Source: Galaxea fascicularis
Lineage: Eukaryota; Cnidaria; Anthozoa; Scleractinia; Euphylliidae
Direction: 5' to 3'
NCBI GenBank assembly: GCA_948470475.1
Contig: OX419336.1
Location: 39,198,420-39,262,419, forward strand
DNA: 64,000 nt
The notes under the pieces are model-generated. The model ran no database searches and was not told where the DNA came from. It saw nothing but the letters and a program-made list of their open reading frames with translations. This document shows, in pieces, positions 42,616 to 54,045 of this stretch; within the stretch, counting starts at the first letter, position 1; the number at the start of each line of letters is the position of its first letter. Position numbers and translations under genes: made by a program.

Positions 42616-44630
42616 TATGAAAGTAGACAGGTGTCCCCAATTAGCTTACTGTATAGCTTAATACTTTGACACAGGAAAGAAGTTATTAGTTATTAACTAT
42701 TTATTATATGTTTGCATTTCCTTTGCTGAAAATTTAAATTACAGCCTTAAGGAAGTTCTCAGCAGCTTTTTGGCTTTGGGGTGTCTATTGTAACCAAAAT
42801 TTCTTATTTCTTCAATTTCCTTGACATTGTAACAACTTTTCAATGCATGACTAAAGTTTATTTTCCCATAGATTTCCAAGCAACAGCTGTTAACATAGCA
42901 ACAGTAATGTAACACAAGGCCGCTCATTAAAAAAAAAAAGCTCAGTTATCTCAAAATCCAGCCAGATACTTGATGACAAAAATGAGAATGTAAACTACTT
43001 AAGTCCCGCAACTTTTGGGCCAAGTTAGAAAAAAAATTTGTGAGAGCATTTTCAAAATAATAATTATTAAAACTGCAAATAAACTTTTAAGGCTTGTCTT
43101 GTTCCTTTCTCTTATAATAAGCTTTTTAAAGAAATATGAAACTTTTACACCTTTGTTTTCAAGAGCTGACCAAGTGATGGTAAATTACCAGCCGAGCTGT
43201 GACAATCAACATGTTGGTCAGCTGATAGCCTACATAATTATGCAACAGTCAACGTATTGTCCAAGTTTTGAGTGACATACTGTACCAAGTGTGGACTGAA
43301 AGTGGTGACCAATGATTCACCAATGAGAAGATCATGGCAATCACCTCTTAACCAAGGATTCTTATGTGTATTTACAAGATCACTCACTTTCATACTTTAT
43401 GCAAAACTGTTTATAAATGCGATCAGTAATATTGCCAGTAACATTCCTAGTTTCACCGGATACAATCTGCCAGTATAAAGAGAAAATGTAAGGGAAAAAT
43501 GGTGTTATCACCCTGAGGGCCATCTACATGTACCTTCCAAGATTCTCCTTCTACTTAAGAAGGCTTGAAAGGGTTTTTAGCTGCATGCACACGCGCAATC
43601 TGCACACACCATATCAAAACCAAGAACACCGGAAGTTAAATACTGCGTAAAATTGCACAAACCAGAAATAAAATCTGCTGAAAACATTTGTTTTTAGCTC
43701 AAAATTTTGCTCAGTGACCTATAACCACGCACTATTCACGATGACACTTGAAATACAAAAGTTTCGTGGAAAATTATCTAGTGGAATTTTATGTAAGCCA
43801 TAAAACACAAAAAATATCTTTAATTCTAGTAGATAAAATTTTTTCATACTCCCTGAAAAGTGAAAGAATTTAGGCATTCCCAACAAAGGAATAAAAATGG
43901 TAGGTCGCCAGATTGGTTTTTCAGGTAATTTGCAAAAACTGCATTTAGAGGACCTTTTTGTGGACCTGGTGTATTGCCATGGTAACTGATATGACGTCAT
44001 AGGCACCCTTAAAATATAGCCCAACAATAGAGTTCCAAGGAGACATATAGTTTGCCTACACCATTAAATATCCTTCTTTGAAATCTTACAGTGTGCTGTA
44101 CATCGTTTTGCAAACACTACATCGCGTTTGAGCCTGCTTCAATTATCTTTGACAAACCTGAAATGAATTTAATGGACACTACTTGATAATCTAAGACAAC
44201 ACTAACCTTTTAACCGATGCAACAGATGGTGTCTGTCTGAGATCTTCCCTTACACAAAGAAATGCTCTGAAAAATAGAAAAATGGAAAGACCAGAAAATG
44301 AGGGCAACACTATTCTAATGATAAAAAAAAAATTGTAAACCCAACACGAGCTACAGTCATGCAAACAATCCTTTGGGGGTTTTTACTTTGACTGTTATGC
44401 TTTTGCACAGTAGTCTGTTTCTGTCAAGTTTTTGTAAATTAATTATTTTTCATGAGAATGCAGCAGTCCATTGCAATTGACACACTGAAAAGGCAAACAT
44501 AAAACATTGTGATGATGGGTTAATAATATTACTGAAATTTGTAAAAGGGACAATCCCACTAATTTGCTTTCAAAATAATATTGTCTAACTCTAAAATAAT
44601 GTAAACATGCCACCATCCTCTTACAGGGCA
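42616..44630. other. spacer without supported gene
   Basis: AT-rich spacer. Frames around 43015-43478 lack domain signatures. I found no TIR pair or RNA gene. Confidence 0.3.
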
Positions 44631-44829
44631 ACACACCTTACCGTGGCCACCCAACAAACATTTTTACAAGTTGGCCAATCAGGGTAAGTGAATTTGATTG
44701 ACAGACACACCTCCATTTGGTTGTTGCGTGTTGAAACTTTCTATGGAGACGTGTCTGTCAATCAAATTCGCATATCCTGATTGGCTAACTTGTAAAAATG
44801 TTCGTTGGGTGGCCACGGTAAGATGTGTC
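44631..44829. repeat. MITE with ~75-bp inverted arms
   Basis: The left arm ACACACCTTACCGTGGCCAC, then CAAACATTTTTACAAGTTGG, CCAATCAGG and GAATTTGATTGACAGACAC, is mirrored by the right arm, whose complement reads GACACATCTTACCGTGGCCA and onward in the same order with few differences. The short centre contains GGTTGTTGCGTGTTGAAAC. No coding. Confidence 0.75.
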
Positions 44830-45090
44830 ACAATGTAAGGCTATCACAAATATAAACAAGTGGTTCAGTACTTACACCAAGCCTTAATTGACCCAGCCTT
44901 GTTTAGTGAAGCTTAAAAAATTGAAAGGCAAAGTAGGAGTAAATGTTAACATACATGTAATTTGTTAAACAAAGTAGCTGTAACATACTGTAACAAGGAA
45001 TTACTCATTTGGTGAATACCAACTTTGTTTCTCCAATGTTTTCCTGTCTTTGTCATAAGATAGAATAATGTGTTTGCTGTAATACATGTA

Positions 45091-46447
45091 CAGTGCAGGC
45101 CAGAATTAAGCGAACCAAAACATACGCGTAAAACTCGTCTGCTGCGGATGCGTATACGCGTCTAAAAATCTGCAGATGCGCGTCTAGTCAGACGCATTAG
45201 TATGTATGAGCTAGCTTATTGTTTTCGTATTGTTGCTATTTCATTGTTCTTTTGAATAGCCGGAGAAAAGCTTTTCAGAAGGGTTTGACAAAGTATGACG
45301 GCACTTGCCGACTTCATCGTGGAACCGGCTCAGGGCAAGAGTAACAACTCCATGTTGCATTGTTCAGCGCATAAAGATCTGTATTTTGCGAAACGAGCAC
45401 TGCGTAGACCTTGAAGAGATTCAACTTTGTTTGTTTATATTTCTAAACGTTTTTCTTATTTATTCCTTGCCGCAATGATGATTTCTGAGGATAAAATAGT
45501 GAGCTAGGAGGTCCGTGTTCCTCAAAAACTCTGCATTGTCACCGCGCGGGCGACGGTATTTAACTTACTGTTTGTTTCTTCTTTGACAACGCCACACAGT
45601 TTTCAGTCGCAAAAAATATTCTTGCCATACTCGGTGCGTTGTGATAATTCAGATAATAAATTTTGCCTTCAAAGGTAGAGTGTAGCCCAAATAGAACCGA
45701 TATTTCGATTCAGAGTGATTTACCTTTGAAAAGACCCGGCTCAAAACCTATTTTGGTCTCCGTGATAAACATCTCTTGCACCTGCAGAGATCGTGTTACT
45801 ATGCAAATTACTGTAGAGAAATCTACACGCTTAACATTCATCTTTTTAACAAGTTCTTGCACCATTATCGTTGACCATCGTTTTGAATGCGAGTCTTGTT
45901 CAGTTATTTTAATTTTAGGCTGAAAATGTTTCCAGGAAACAAGAAACAGAAATAAGATTCATGACTTCTTATCTGCACCATCTTGCGAAGTGAGCGACGG
46001 AGTTCTGAAATACGATAGCTTTCGCTGACGTTTTGATAACATGAAATTCTGTGACGACTGAGATACTAGGAGGTTTCAACTGCTATTCAAGTTAGAGACA
46101 GAGAAGTTCCTTTTTTCGGACGAGTTGTTTTCGATTAATTATCTTTATGTTTTCCACTACATGCGCGGAATATTCAATACCGGTTAGGAGCCAGTATTTA
46201 CGAAGCGGATAAGATTCGAAATATGATTGCTGTCACTGGCTGGTTTCACAAAATGCAAATTTTGTGTTTGTCTGCAACCTGGTGAATTCTTTTGTTTTAT
46301 TTGACAATACCACACAAAGAGAAATCACGACGATGAATAACAATGGCAAATACGCGCACATATAGACGAGTCTAAAAAGACGTGCATACGCATTTTTGCT
46401 GCGTATAGAACGCGTATGCGTAGTTCGCTTAATTCTGGCCTGCACTG
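45091..46447. mobile_element. Tc1/mariner-type element, TA duplication, no transposase
   Basis: The ends CAGTGCAGGCCAGAATTAAG and CTTAATTCTGGCCTGCACTG are perfect inverted repeats, flanked by TA at 45089-45090 and 46448-46449. CAGT..ACTG ends with TA duplication are the Tc1/mariner hallmark. The 1357-bp interior has ACGCGT/GCGTATGCG-rich subterminal zones at both ends and no frame with DDE motifs, so it is non-autonomous or its gene is decayed. Confidence 0.8.
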
Positions 46448-46449
46448 TA

Positions 46450-47185
46450 ATTTGCTTAGGCAGATACACTGTAAGAAAATGAACTCCTAATAAAGCTACA
46501 ACCAGTTGCAAAATTGTTGAGACATTTGCAATCAAAAACATCTTTTCTTTCTCTTAAATGCTGCTGCTAACAAATCTGTGAGATACAATACACACCCCCT
46601 CCCTCTCCCCCTTTCATAGTTGTTCCTCAAACTTTCGAGCATGGTGTTGCACTGTTAACAACTTTGATAAGAGGGGGAGGGGGAGGGAAGGCGAAGATCA
46701 TGGAAACATCATTCAAGGCCAAATGGCTTACAGTGTCTCAAGTATTTTTGCAACTCGTTGTAGCTCTTTGGTACCCTTCCAAGCTATCCCATTTTAGTGA
46801 CTGATTTACTCAAACAAGATCTGCCCACCAGACACATTTCATTGGGAAAGTATAAAATTCTTTCTTTCAAAAAATGAGTTACTGTAAAGTAAGAAAGATC
46901 AACCAAAGGTAGAAAATGTTACCTTTGGTTGATTATAGGGATGAGCATCAATCTACTAATAGAAAATCTGACTACTCAATGAAAGGCCCCACGACTGGAA
47001 AGGCCTCCTTCTGCCTTTGGACTGGCTGGGTTGCTTCTGTTGCATACTGCTTTACAGTGTATATGAGAATTCTCGATAGTGATTTAAACTGTATCAATAT
47101 TGCAAAACGTTCATAACTGCAGAGCCATAACAGTTCTACAAATGATTGCCATACATGTATTATTGGCCATACAGTGTATATGACA
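46450..47185. other. spacer without supported gene
   Basis: It includes a CT-rich/AG-rich pair near 46590-46690 (CCCCCTCCCTCTCCCCC and GAGGGGGAGGGGGAGGG), an imperfect inverted repeat. No exon seen. Confidence 0.3.
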
Positions 47186-47187
47186 AT

Positions 47188-47220
47188 GACTGTGATTCCA
47201 GGTTTCTTGGAATCACAGTC
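47188..47220. repeat. perfect 13-bp-stem hairpin
   Basis: GACTGTGATTCCA, a 7-base loop, and TGGAATCACAGTC. It stands directly before the CCAAT minisatellite. It is not followed by a T run or obviously transcribed. Confidence 0.6.
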
Positions 47221-47490
47221 ACGATCAGTCATCCAATCAGTGATCAGTAGCAATCATCCAATCAGTCATCATTAGCAGTAATCCAATCAGTGATAATTAT
47301 CAGTCATCCAATCAGTGATAGTTATCAGTCACCCAATCAGTGATCATTATCAGTCATCCAATCAGTGATCTGTGTTATCAGTCATCCAATCAATGATTTG
47401 CATTATCAGCCATGAAATCATTGATCATTAACAGTCATCAGTCATCCAATCAGTGATCTGCATTGTCAGTCATCCAATCAGTGATCTCCA
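47221..47490 (+). repeat. degenerate minisatellite, CATCCAATCAGTGAT unit
   Basis: About ten imperfect units of 24-33 bp, each with the core CATCCAATCAGTGATC followed by a variable TTATCAGT-type spacer. Every good unit carries CCAAT, so the array is a cluster of potential CCAAT boxes; whether this matters is unknown. Unit length and sequence vary, unlike the 55-bp array. Confidence 0.8.
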
Positions 47491-49000
47491 AATGATCATT
47501 ACATGTATTCTTAGAATAATATTAGATTGCAATCAATTCACATTTTGAAAGAACAACAACAACAATTCTTTCCTTCATGTTTTACATGTAAGAAAATCAC
47601 CTAAATCATGTATAATTACATGTATTATTACATTTCCCAAGGAAATCCACTACAAGTCATTATCCAGGGCTGTTTTCTAGCGGTGCCCGGTCGCCCCTGG
47701 CGACTTACTTTTGCCATTGGGCGACCATAAAATATTAGTTTTTGCAACAAACTTATATGCTGGGTGCCTTGGATTTCAAGGATATAGATGTTTGGGCTCC
47801 CAACTACTTTTCTTAGAGCACAGCCTTGATTGTCTGAGCATTTCCTAAACAAAAACAAGATCAATACTGTAATAAGGTAAAATACCTTGATTTTGCCCCT
47901 TTACTGGTTTCAAGAAGCATTGTCCTGCATGGTTTGAAATACTCTTCAACCTTCTCAGAAAGCGAAGGTATCTCTCTTCCTTTTCACTCTCAAGCTACAT
48001 ACACAACTTTCTGATTCTTTGAGTTTTGATTGCCAGGAAAACTTGTTTCTGCTTTCTACCATTTCAGCAGAAAAGCAAACAGTTGTTGTATGTAAACACC
48101 ACAAAGTCCCCTGTCAAAAAAAAAACAACAACAAAAATCAAAGCCAAATTTGAAAATACTTAATAATAGGTACCATCATGCTGGCTGCACGTTCAACATC
48201 CACATGTACAGTACCTCTGAGTTCAGATGATTGTGTCACTAAGGAGTGACATTAAGCTGTTGGTCTCATGTTGTCCTCCTTCATATGCAAAAACTTGAGG
48301 GAAGCATAAAAGAAAAAATAATTCACACACTTATTGAAAAGAGTAGGGAACAATCCTGCTGTTGTGATCTGTCCTCTTTATCATGACTTGTAGCAATCTC
48401 ACTTGCGGCCTGGTGGAAACTTACAGTGGAAATTGAATAGGAGCTAGTACATGTACACGTATGTACATGTAAAGGACTGCATGTGTGAAGTATTTGATCT
48501 AAGCTTGTATTTTCCTGGCATACTGAATACCAGTTTAAAGTGCTCTTTAGAATCAGCCTCTTTCCTTTTTCTCTTCTTTCCTGCTTTCTGATAACGTTTT
48601 TATAATTTAATTAAATTACGCTTGCTGCGAACTGTAAATCTTTCTTCTCAGTACGAAAAAGCACGTCGGTAAAACTGAGTTTAGCTCGTTGAGCACCACG
48701 TGGGCCCTTTAACAGCACAGTACAAGAACTTGAGCAAAGCTCGGCATCGTATGTAGCATCAGCAGTCAATTATCAATGGTAATTTCTATTCGGAACTTAC
48801 CGATGTTACCGTAACCCTCACTTAGTTTTGAAACGTTCAGGAAACTTCGTTGTCGTCCTAGTTTCGAGATAATCCTCTTGTGATCAGTTTGTGAGCATCA
48901 CCAACGAACGCGGATAAATTCCCAGTTTTCGCGCTGGGAACAAACGCTACGTAATGTAACAATCATCGTACGGTCGCGTTCTTGGTGCGGGCTCTGGGGG
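47491..49000. other. spacer with SINE fragment, no supported gene
   Basis: Apart from the SINE fragment (48178-48410) I see only AT-rich sequence and a frame near 47628-47864 on the minus strand (VGSPNIYILEIQGTQHISLL) that looks repeat-derived but that I cannot name. Confidence 0.3.
48178..48410 (+). repeat. tRNA-derived SINE, copy 4, 5'-truncated
   Basis: It lacks the tRNA-like head. It starts at CATGCTGGCTGCACGTTCAA and retains GAGTTCAGATGATTGTGTCA, TTCACACACTTATTGAAAAG and GTTGTGATCTGTCCTC of the family body. More diverged than the copy at 26792. Confidence 0.6.
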
Positions 49001-49510
49001 ATTGGAAATCAGCCAAAGTTTTCCCATCCCCTTGGCGCAATCGTTCAGAGACAGTAGTCCTGCAAACAGGAATGTACCGCAGCACAACCAAAGATTTCAG
49101 ACACCGTCATCAAGGGACAGCAGTCTAAATAATGGAAGGCTGCTGGAAAATTTCAGGAGTCTGTTTGCACCGTACACGTGTGTGGTCGCGAGAACAATGA
49201 ACATGCAGTCAGCCTCAGGAACGGTGCGGGTCCGATTCATCCAACTGGTAAACCAAGGCAACGGAACACGGAAATAACGTTATTTAATTAAACAAGGTAT
49301 AGGTGGACCCACGAATTCTTTTGTCTGGCCGACAAAGAACAGATGGCAGTCCCTCGACAGATCATTATTTAAGAAGCCCGAGTTGCAACAGGCTGGTCTA
49401 GGCCCTCAAAAAGTTTCCTTTGACTGTAGGACCAATGCAACGGAGGTCATGACAAAGCTAGAAGAGAGCTACCCCAAGTTAATTACGGGTGGAGGAGGGC
49501 GGGGGCGTGG
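49000..49510 (+). pseudogene. broken N-terminal exons of a G2E3-like protein
   Basis: The segment reads LLENFRSLFAPY, then in another frame RWTHEFFCLADKEQMAVPRQ (49296 onwards), then after a stop/frameshift near 49365 LQQAGLGPQKVSFDC and LEESYPKLITGGGG. This order, a basic low-complexity lead, WTH.FFCLA and then AGLG.K.. .FPKL..GGG, is what I remember from the N-terminal region of the expanded anthozoan G2/M-phase E3 ubiquitin-ligase-like (HECT) family. No HECT domain follows. It is probably a dead partial copy; an assembly error cannot be excluded. Confidence 0.5.
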
Positions 49511-50130
49511 GGGGGGGGGATTAGAAACGCGGGTTCATGTTACATGTAAGATTAACCTTTGTTCATGAATGGGTAGATAAGGGCTTGAATTTCTAGGTAT
49601 TTAACTCTACCTAGTAAACATCAAGTGTGGGTGATTGCATCCAACCATTTGTGGAGGCATTGTTTTTCGGAGAAATCGGTCTATTGTACTAAAAAGAATA
49701 TTGCTTTGTAAAGTGTAGAAAGAATAGAATAGGATGTGGCGTCTTTTGTTGTGTGAAGCACGTTGGTTATTAGTTTAAGGAACGGTAAAAGAGAAGAATA
49801 AAAATCGAGGGTCTTGGTTTTCGGAAAACGCACATCAACAGTCAATAGCGAAAACTAAGACCCGGCAAAGAGTAGAATCATGTCTCTGTTGCAAATATAA
49901 ATCAGAAAAGAAAAAAAGACAAGGCCATTCAATTTTCACTTAACCAATAGAGCATGGTGTTAGTTTAACCGGGACGTTTCTGATCAAAACGCCGCCAAAT
50001 TTCACGGCGGGTTCAATTAAGGAGCAAACGCATAGCCCGGTCAGTATCGCTTGAGACAAAATCCATGCGAGAGGAACGAGGGGCCCTGTGGATTGGTAAT
50101 GATTTTTTTGTGTTTTGCGGGAACTAATTT

Positions 50131-50475
50131 TTGCAGGGAATTAATTTTTGTGATTTTCAACTGGAACTGAAAATCTGTTCATTATTTGAGTACATGAGTA
50201 CACTTAATGCGAGAGAAATCCTGGACGAAGGACATCCGTTGATCATAGATATACCCGTGATGCGTGATCGAGAATACAACACGTACGATGGCTCATCGAT
50301 CGATTTATATAACTACAGCTGTTTCGGGAAAGGTTGTCCTAAGAAAAGCCAAAAAGCTTACGCGACAATTCCGAAAGGAAGTCTGGGACATAATAAATAT
50401 TTTGTTTTGATAAACGTCCAGAACCGACGACGCCGCGACGATGCCGCGACCATACAGGCCGTGAACTGGGCATGA
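50131..50475 (+). CDS. hypothetical open frame, unrecognised
   Basis: A 114-codon open stretch without an early ATG contains STLNAREILDEGHPLIIDIP, YDGSSIDLYNYSCFGKGC and RNRRRRDD-like basic runs (NVQNRRRRDDAA). It is longer than chance frames around it. No domain known to me. It could be a TE remnant; the preceding GCGGGAACTAATTTTTGCAG and GGGAATTAATTTTTGTGATT look like a short tandem repeat. Confidence 0.25.
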   Translation: MQGINFCDFQLELKICSLFEYMSTLNAREILDEGHPLIIDIPVMRDREYNTYDGSSIDLYNYSCFGKGCPKKSQKAYATIPKGSLGHNKYFVLINVQNRRRRDDAATIQAVNWA

Positions 50476-50639
50476 GACCTGCGATGGCGGACAACACAGA
50501 ATGAAAGAGTGGTATACGAATCAAAACCATGCATATACATTAGCAAAAATTGTTGGAGTAAATGCGGCATTTCCGAAGCTCTCCTTAATGGAGTACCTTC
50601 AGACGAGGTTTACCCCGAACATCTGTAGAATGGGTATAA

Positions 50640-51321
50640 TATTTCAGACAAATAATTTAGCCGTTAGTTTACGGCTAAATCTTTGGTCAGTATTATATGT
50701 GAAAAATTAAGCTGTTAATTCACTCTGAATGAGTTTTTGGCTAATTTTTTGTTATATTTGTAGAATGTGTTTGTTGCAAAATTCGCCCGTTGTCTAAACT
50801 TTCAAATTAAATTTTTAATGAGCCTTTAATCGTCATGGACGAAAGAAGGAAACAAACAAACACACAAAAAAACAAAAGCCCTACCGTAAAATGTTTTTAC
50901 TGTAGCAAGTACCGAACGCTGACTGCAATCTCATTCTTCATTGTATAAATTTTCATTGTACCATATCTGAACGTTTTGTTTTTAACTTTATCGTTTTGCT
51001 TCTAAAGTATGAATCTAGAACATTTAATGAAATTACTGGAGAACTGAATTGAATGTTCGAGGTTGTTTTTGACTTTAGTTTCTGGTATTCGTTTTAGAAC
51101 TTAGGTAAAATGAAAGCAAAACGGTAAAATTCATACATTTGTTAGTAAATTTTTAAGTTTTTGAATGGCTGTATCTTGTTCAATATTGGCCCAATTTCGG
51201 GGGTACAAGGGGAATATTTCAACGATATTCCGTATTCCGCTGTTCTCCAGTGGTGAATATTCCCATTCCTTGATAACATTTCGGAGGATATTCCTGGTTA
51301 CGCGGAAATAGTGATACTATC

Positions 51322-51357
<36 letters not shown>

Positions 51358-51390
51358 TACTTATATCATGTAATTAATGTAGGGTCCAAA
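50640..51390. other. AT-rich spacer with a small hairpin
   Basis: A perfect stem ATTTAGCCGT / ACGGCTAAAT with a 6-base loop occurs at 50656-50681. Otherwise no gene or repeat end is recognised. Confidence 0.35.
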
Positions 51391-51392
51391 TA

Positions 51393-51418
51393 AAGTTGTT
51401 ATTGTTGTTGTTGTTGAA
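51393..51418. repeat. (TTG)n microsatellite
   Basis: A short TTG-type run (GTTGTTATTGTTGTTGTTGTTG) after AATAAA, such as is found at 3' tails of retroposed sequences. A complementary AACAACAATAAC run occurs at 51750-51778. Confidence 0.5.
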
Positions 51419-51464
51419 GCGGCTTGGTGAGGGAGACCTAAACGAAAGCTTTACCTAAGGAAAT

Positions 51465-52510
51465 AACAAATTGGAAAAGTTTTGACAACCAAGTAAATGA
51501 GCGTGGCAAATATCTCCTCCAAATATGTAAATCTTTAGACTTAAGAATTTTAAACGGCCGCTGCAAAGGCGATTCTCTTGGAAAGATAACTTTTCACGGA
51601 AATAGGGGAGTAAGTACTGTAGACTACATCATATGAAGCCATGAACATTTTTCAGAATCTTGTGGCCCGGTGCGGCACCCTTCCTAATTTTCTGATCCCG
51701 GTCAGTTAGTGAGCTGGATAAAAGTGCACAGTCACACATGACATAAGTAACAACAATAACAACAATAACAACAACAACTTAATTTAAGTCTCAAATCATT
51801 CTAGCCGAGCACGAGTGCGCGCTACTAATCTGGGGAGACTGTAAATCAAATAAACTTTAAATCAAATCAAATCAAATGTTGGTTTTTGAGGCCGGAGGGG
51901 AAAACCGGAGTACCCGAAAAAAAACCTATTGGAGCAGAGTAGAGAACCAACAAACTCAACCCACTTATGACGCCGGCCGAGTGCAGGAATCGAACACAGG
52001 ACACATTGGTGGAGGGCGAGCGCTCTCGCCACCGCACCAACCCTGCTCCCCTAAACGCAAAACTAACTGAGGAACTTGTACAAATGCCAAAACAAAGTGG
52101 AATCAAGATTCTAAAGAAAAATTTTTGGTAGCCCTTCAGTCTTCAGAAGTACAGTGCATGATTTCAGAATTTAAGAATACGAATTATTTCAAAACCGTGA
52201 CGGCGGGTGATATAGACCAGGCCTTTAATAAATTTACGAAAATAGTAGAAACCGCGGCAAATTAAGAAATCTCTACAACCGAAAATTGAAAAGAAAAAAT
52301 CAGGACGACTTCGGAATCACTAGCAAATCTGGTTTAACAAGGAATGTAACCACAAACGGAAACGTTTAAGATATATCTGGAACAGAAACGGCAAGCGTAT
52401 ATCCTCGTGATGAGAGAATGAGACTGGAATATCTAACAATTGAAAGGCACTATAAATCCCGTTACGACATAAAAGGCAAAGGCACCAGGATACTCAAATC
52501 AAATAGCCCT
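51465..52510 (+). pseudogene. LINE ORF2 fragment (endonuclease end plus linker), third LINE lineage
   Basis: 51498-51640 reads NERGKYLLQICKSLDLRILN, then GRCKGDSLGKITFHGNRGVS and TVDYI, the C-terminal part of an AP-endonuclease (the T.DYI/DH region), then a frameshift. After interruption by repeat sequence (about 51680-52062), the linker resumes as QSSEVQCMISEFKNTNYFKT and DIDQAFNKFTKIVETAA up to about 52265, with degraded frames to about 52510. No RT domain remains. Sequence differs from both other LINEs. Confidence 0.6.
51846..52062 (-). repeat. tRNA-like SINE with (ATTTG)n tail
   Basis: Minus strand from 52062: A-box-like GGTTGGTGCGGTGGCGAGAG and B-box-like TGTTCGATTCCTGC, a body with GGGTACTCCGGTTTTCCCC, and a 3' tail of TTTGATTTGATTTGATTT ending near 51846. 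It is inserted in the LINE fragment. This is a different family from the four-copy SINE. Confidence 0.6.
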
Positions 52511-52979
52511 GTACAATTTTATTCGTCCTTAAAGTCTCATTAATTACTAAATCAAGTTGCACTCCATCGGACTCAGCTTTTCTTGTAGATAAATTATTCG
52601 AACTGAATGGGACTGATTACCCCCATCTTTATAATTATACGATGCCTATACAATTATGATTACAGTATTGCGTGAAAATAAATGAGGTGACTATGAATAT
52701 GAGCCGCCAGAATTTTCTGTTTGCAAGACAAATTGCAATGGTCCACAAACCCTCTGTCGAGGGCGCCGCGCGGATGGCCCTGGGAACGAGGTTGGATCTG
52801 ATTGGGCTCCAAGTCAAAAAACATGGCGGCTGATGGCTGCCAGACTTGGCATCTGAGACGAGAGTGTTGAAACCAGACGGTAAGGTGCATGGTCATTTAC
52901 ACTGTTACACTAATACCCTTACTTACATTCTGCTTGTAAATAATAACTTAATATGATCGGTATGAGGGTTGGAAGGCCT
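52511..52979. other. spacer without supported gene
   Basis: A GC-richer block near 52740-52830 (GGGCGCCGCGCGGATGGCCC) interrupts AT-rich sequence. No exon or repeat terminus is recognised. Confidence 0.3.
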
Positions 52980-54045
52980 CAGACAATTAGCCCCCAACTT
53001 ATAGACGATTAGCCCCCTACTTTACGTTGTGTGACAAAGGTAAAAACACCTGTAAACGAGGCGGATCATAGTGGCCCTGTATTCTGTAGTTGCTTGTTTT
53101 CCCCCTGTGGTCAACTCGTACTGAAATCTGTGGCCTATTTATTGTAATGTTAACTTCGATCGCAGATGTAGCTGCCATATTGAATGTGCGAGATATTCGT
53201 GTAGAGTAGCTAAAAGGATAATTGAAAACTCACTCGATATTACTTCGTCTGAAGAATTCATTCATTTATTCATAAAATAATACAAAGATACACTGTACAT
53301 GGCTCAAAGGTATTGATTTCATGTTACTTGCGCGTTACTTTATTTTGCGATTCTAATGTACTACAACTGTACATAATTAAATACATGTAAGCAGCTAAAC
53401 TTCAGAATACCCGGCCACTTATTTGCATGTGAATAGTGTCTCGTTCTTCAAACGATGCTGCTACAAGAAGACAATAGTGGTCAGAAGTGGCAGACTGGGG
53501 CAGGGTGCATTGGGTAACTCGCTGAGAAGGACATTGCTGACCACCGTGGAAGCCGGCCTGAAAACATCCTTCGAGGCCTCCTGTTTTATAAGGGATTTGA
53601 TTTTGGTGGCAACCATTGCTCCAACCGGGGCCACATGATTGTCGTCATTGTTGCCAAATTCAAAGATGTTCAGAGATCGATGAATCACTGTGTCATTGCA
53701 GCGGTTACCCTAAAAACGGTACGAGTAAACCACAATTAATTTGAATACAATCAACAATGATCAACTTAAATACAAATGCACCCTTAAAGCCTGGGTTCAA
53801 ACACGAGTTTTTAATTAGACAATATTATTACTCTACACACATATGTTGCATATTCAATTTGGCAGTTACATCTGCAATCAAGGTAAAACACTGCAATAAG
53901 TAGGATGCAGATTTCACCATGAGTTGACCACCGGGGAAAACAAGATATTTTTACCTTTGTGGCACTATGCAAGGTTGGGGGCTAATCGTCTTAATGTCGG
54001 GGGCTATTAGTCCGGGGTTAATTGTCTGGGGGGCGAGTTGTCTGA
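52980..54045 (-). mobile_element. relic FLYWCH-MULE transposon with long TIRs
   Basis: Diverged inverted ends of about 250 bp: left CAGACAATTAGCCCCCAACT, later ACGATTAGCCCCCTACTTTA, CAAAGGTAAAAACAC, TTCCCCCTGTGGTCAACTCG and ATTGAATGTGCGAGATATTC; the right end repeats these in complement. Between them, on the minus strand, is a fragment of a FLYWCH-MULE protein. Together they mark a Mutator-like element whose transposase is of the same family as the gene at 1616-7303. No clean 8-11-bp duplication is visible. Confidence 0.65.
53461..53705 (-). pseudogene. FLYWCH-MULE protein fragment
   Basis: Reads NDDNHVAPVGAMVATKIKSL then EASKDVFRPASTVVSNVLLS and ELPNAPCPSLPLL. This aligns with the segment just after the FLYWCH finger of the 572-residue gene (HNHYAKVGAAAAGKIAALVK, SASAIVNEVL, ELGDSPLPS). 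The upstream part of the finger is degraded, and the MULE catalytic exons are absent. Confidence 0.65.

Noticed and set aside
47221..47490. CRISPR-like array of short repeats
   Set aside because: Units are directly adjacent and degenerate with no unique spacers of constant length, in a eukaryotic context; it is a minisatellite.
53423..53638. Plus-strand 71-codon frame
   Set aside because: It is the antisense shadow of the minus-strand FLYWCH-MULE fragment, which has the family-like sequence.
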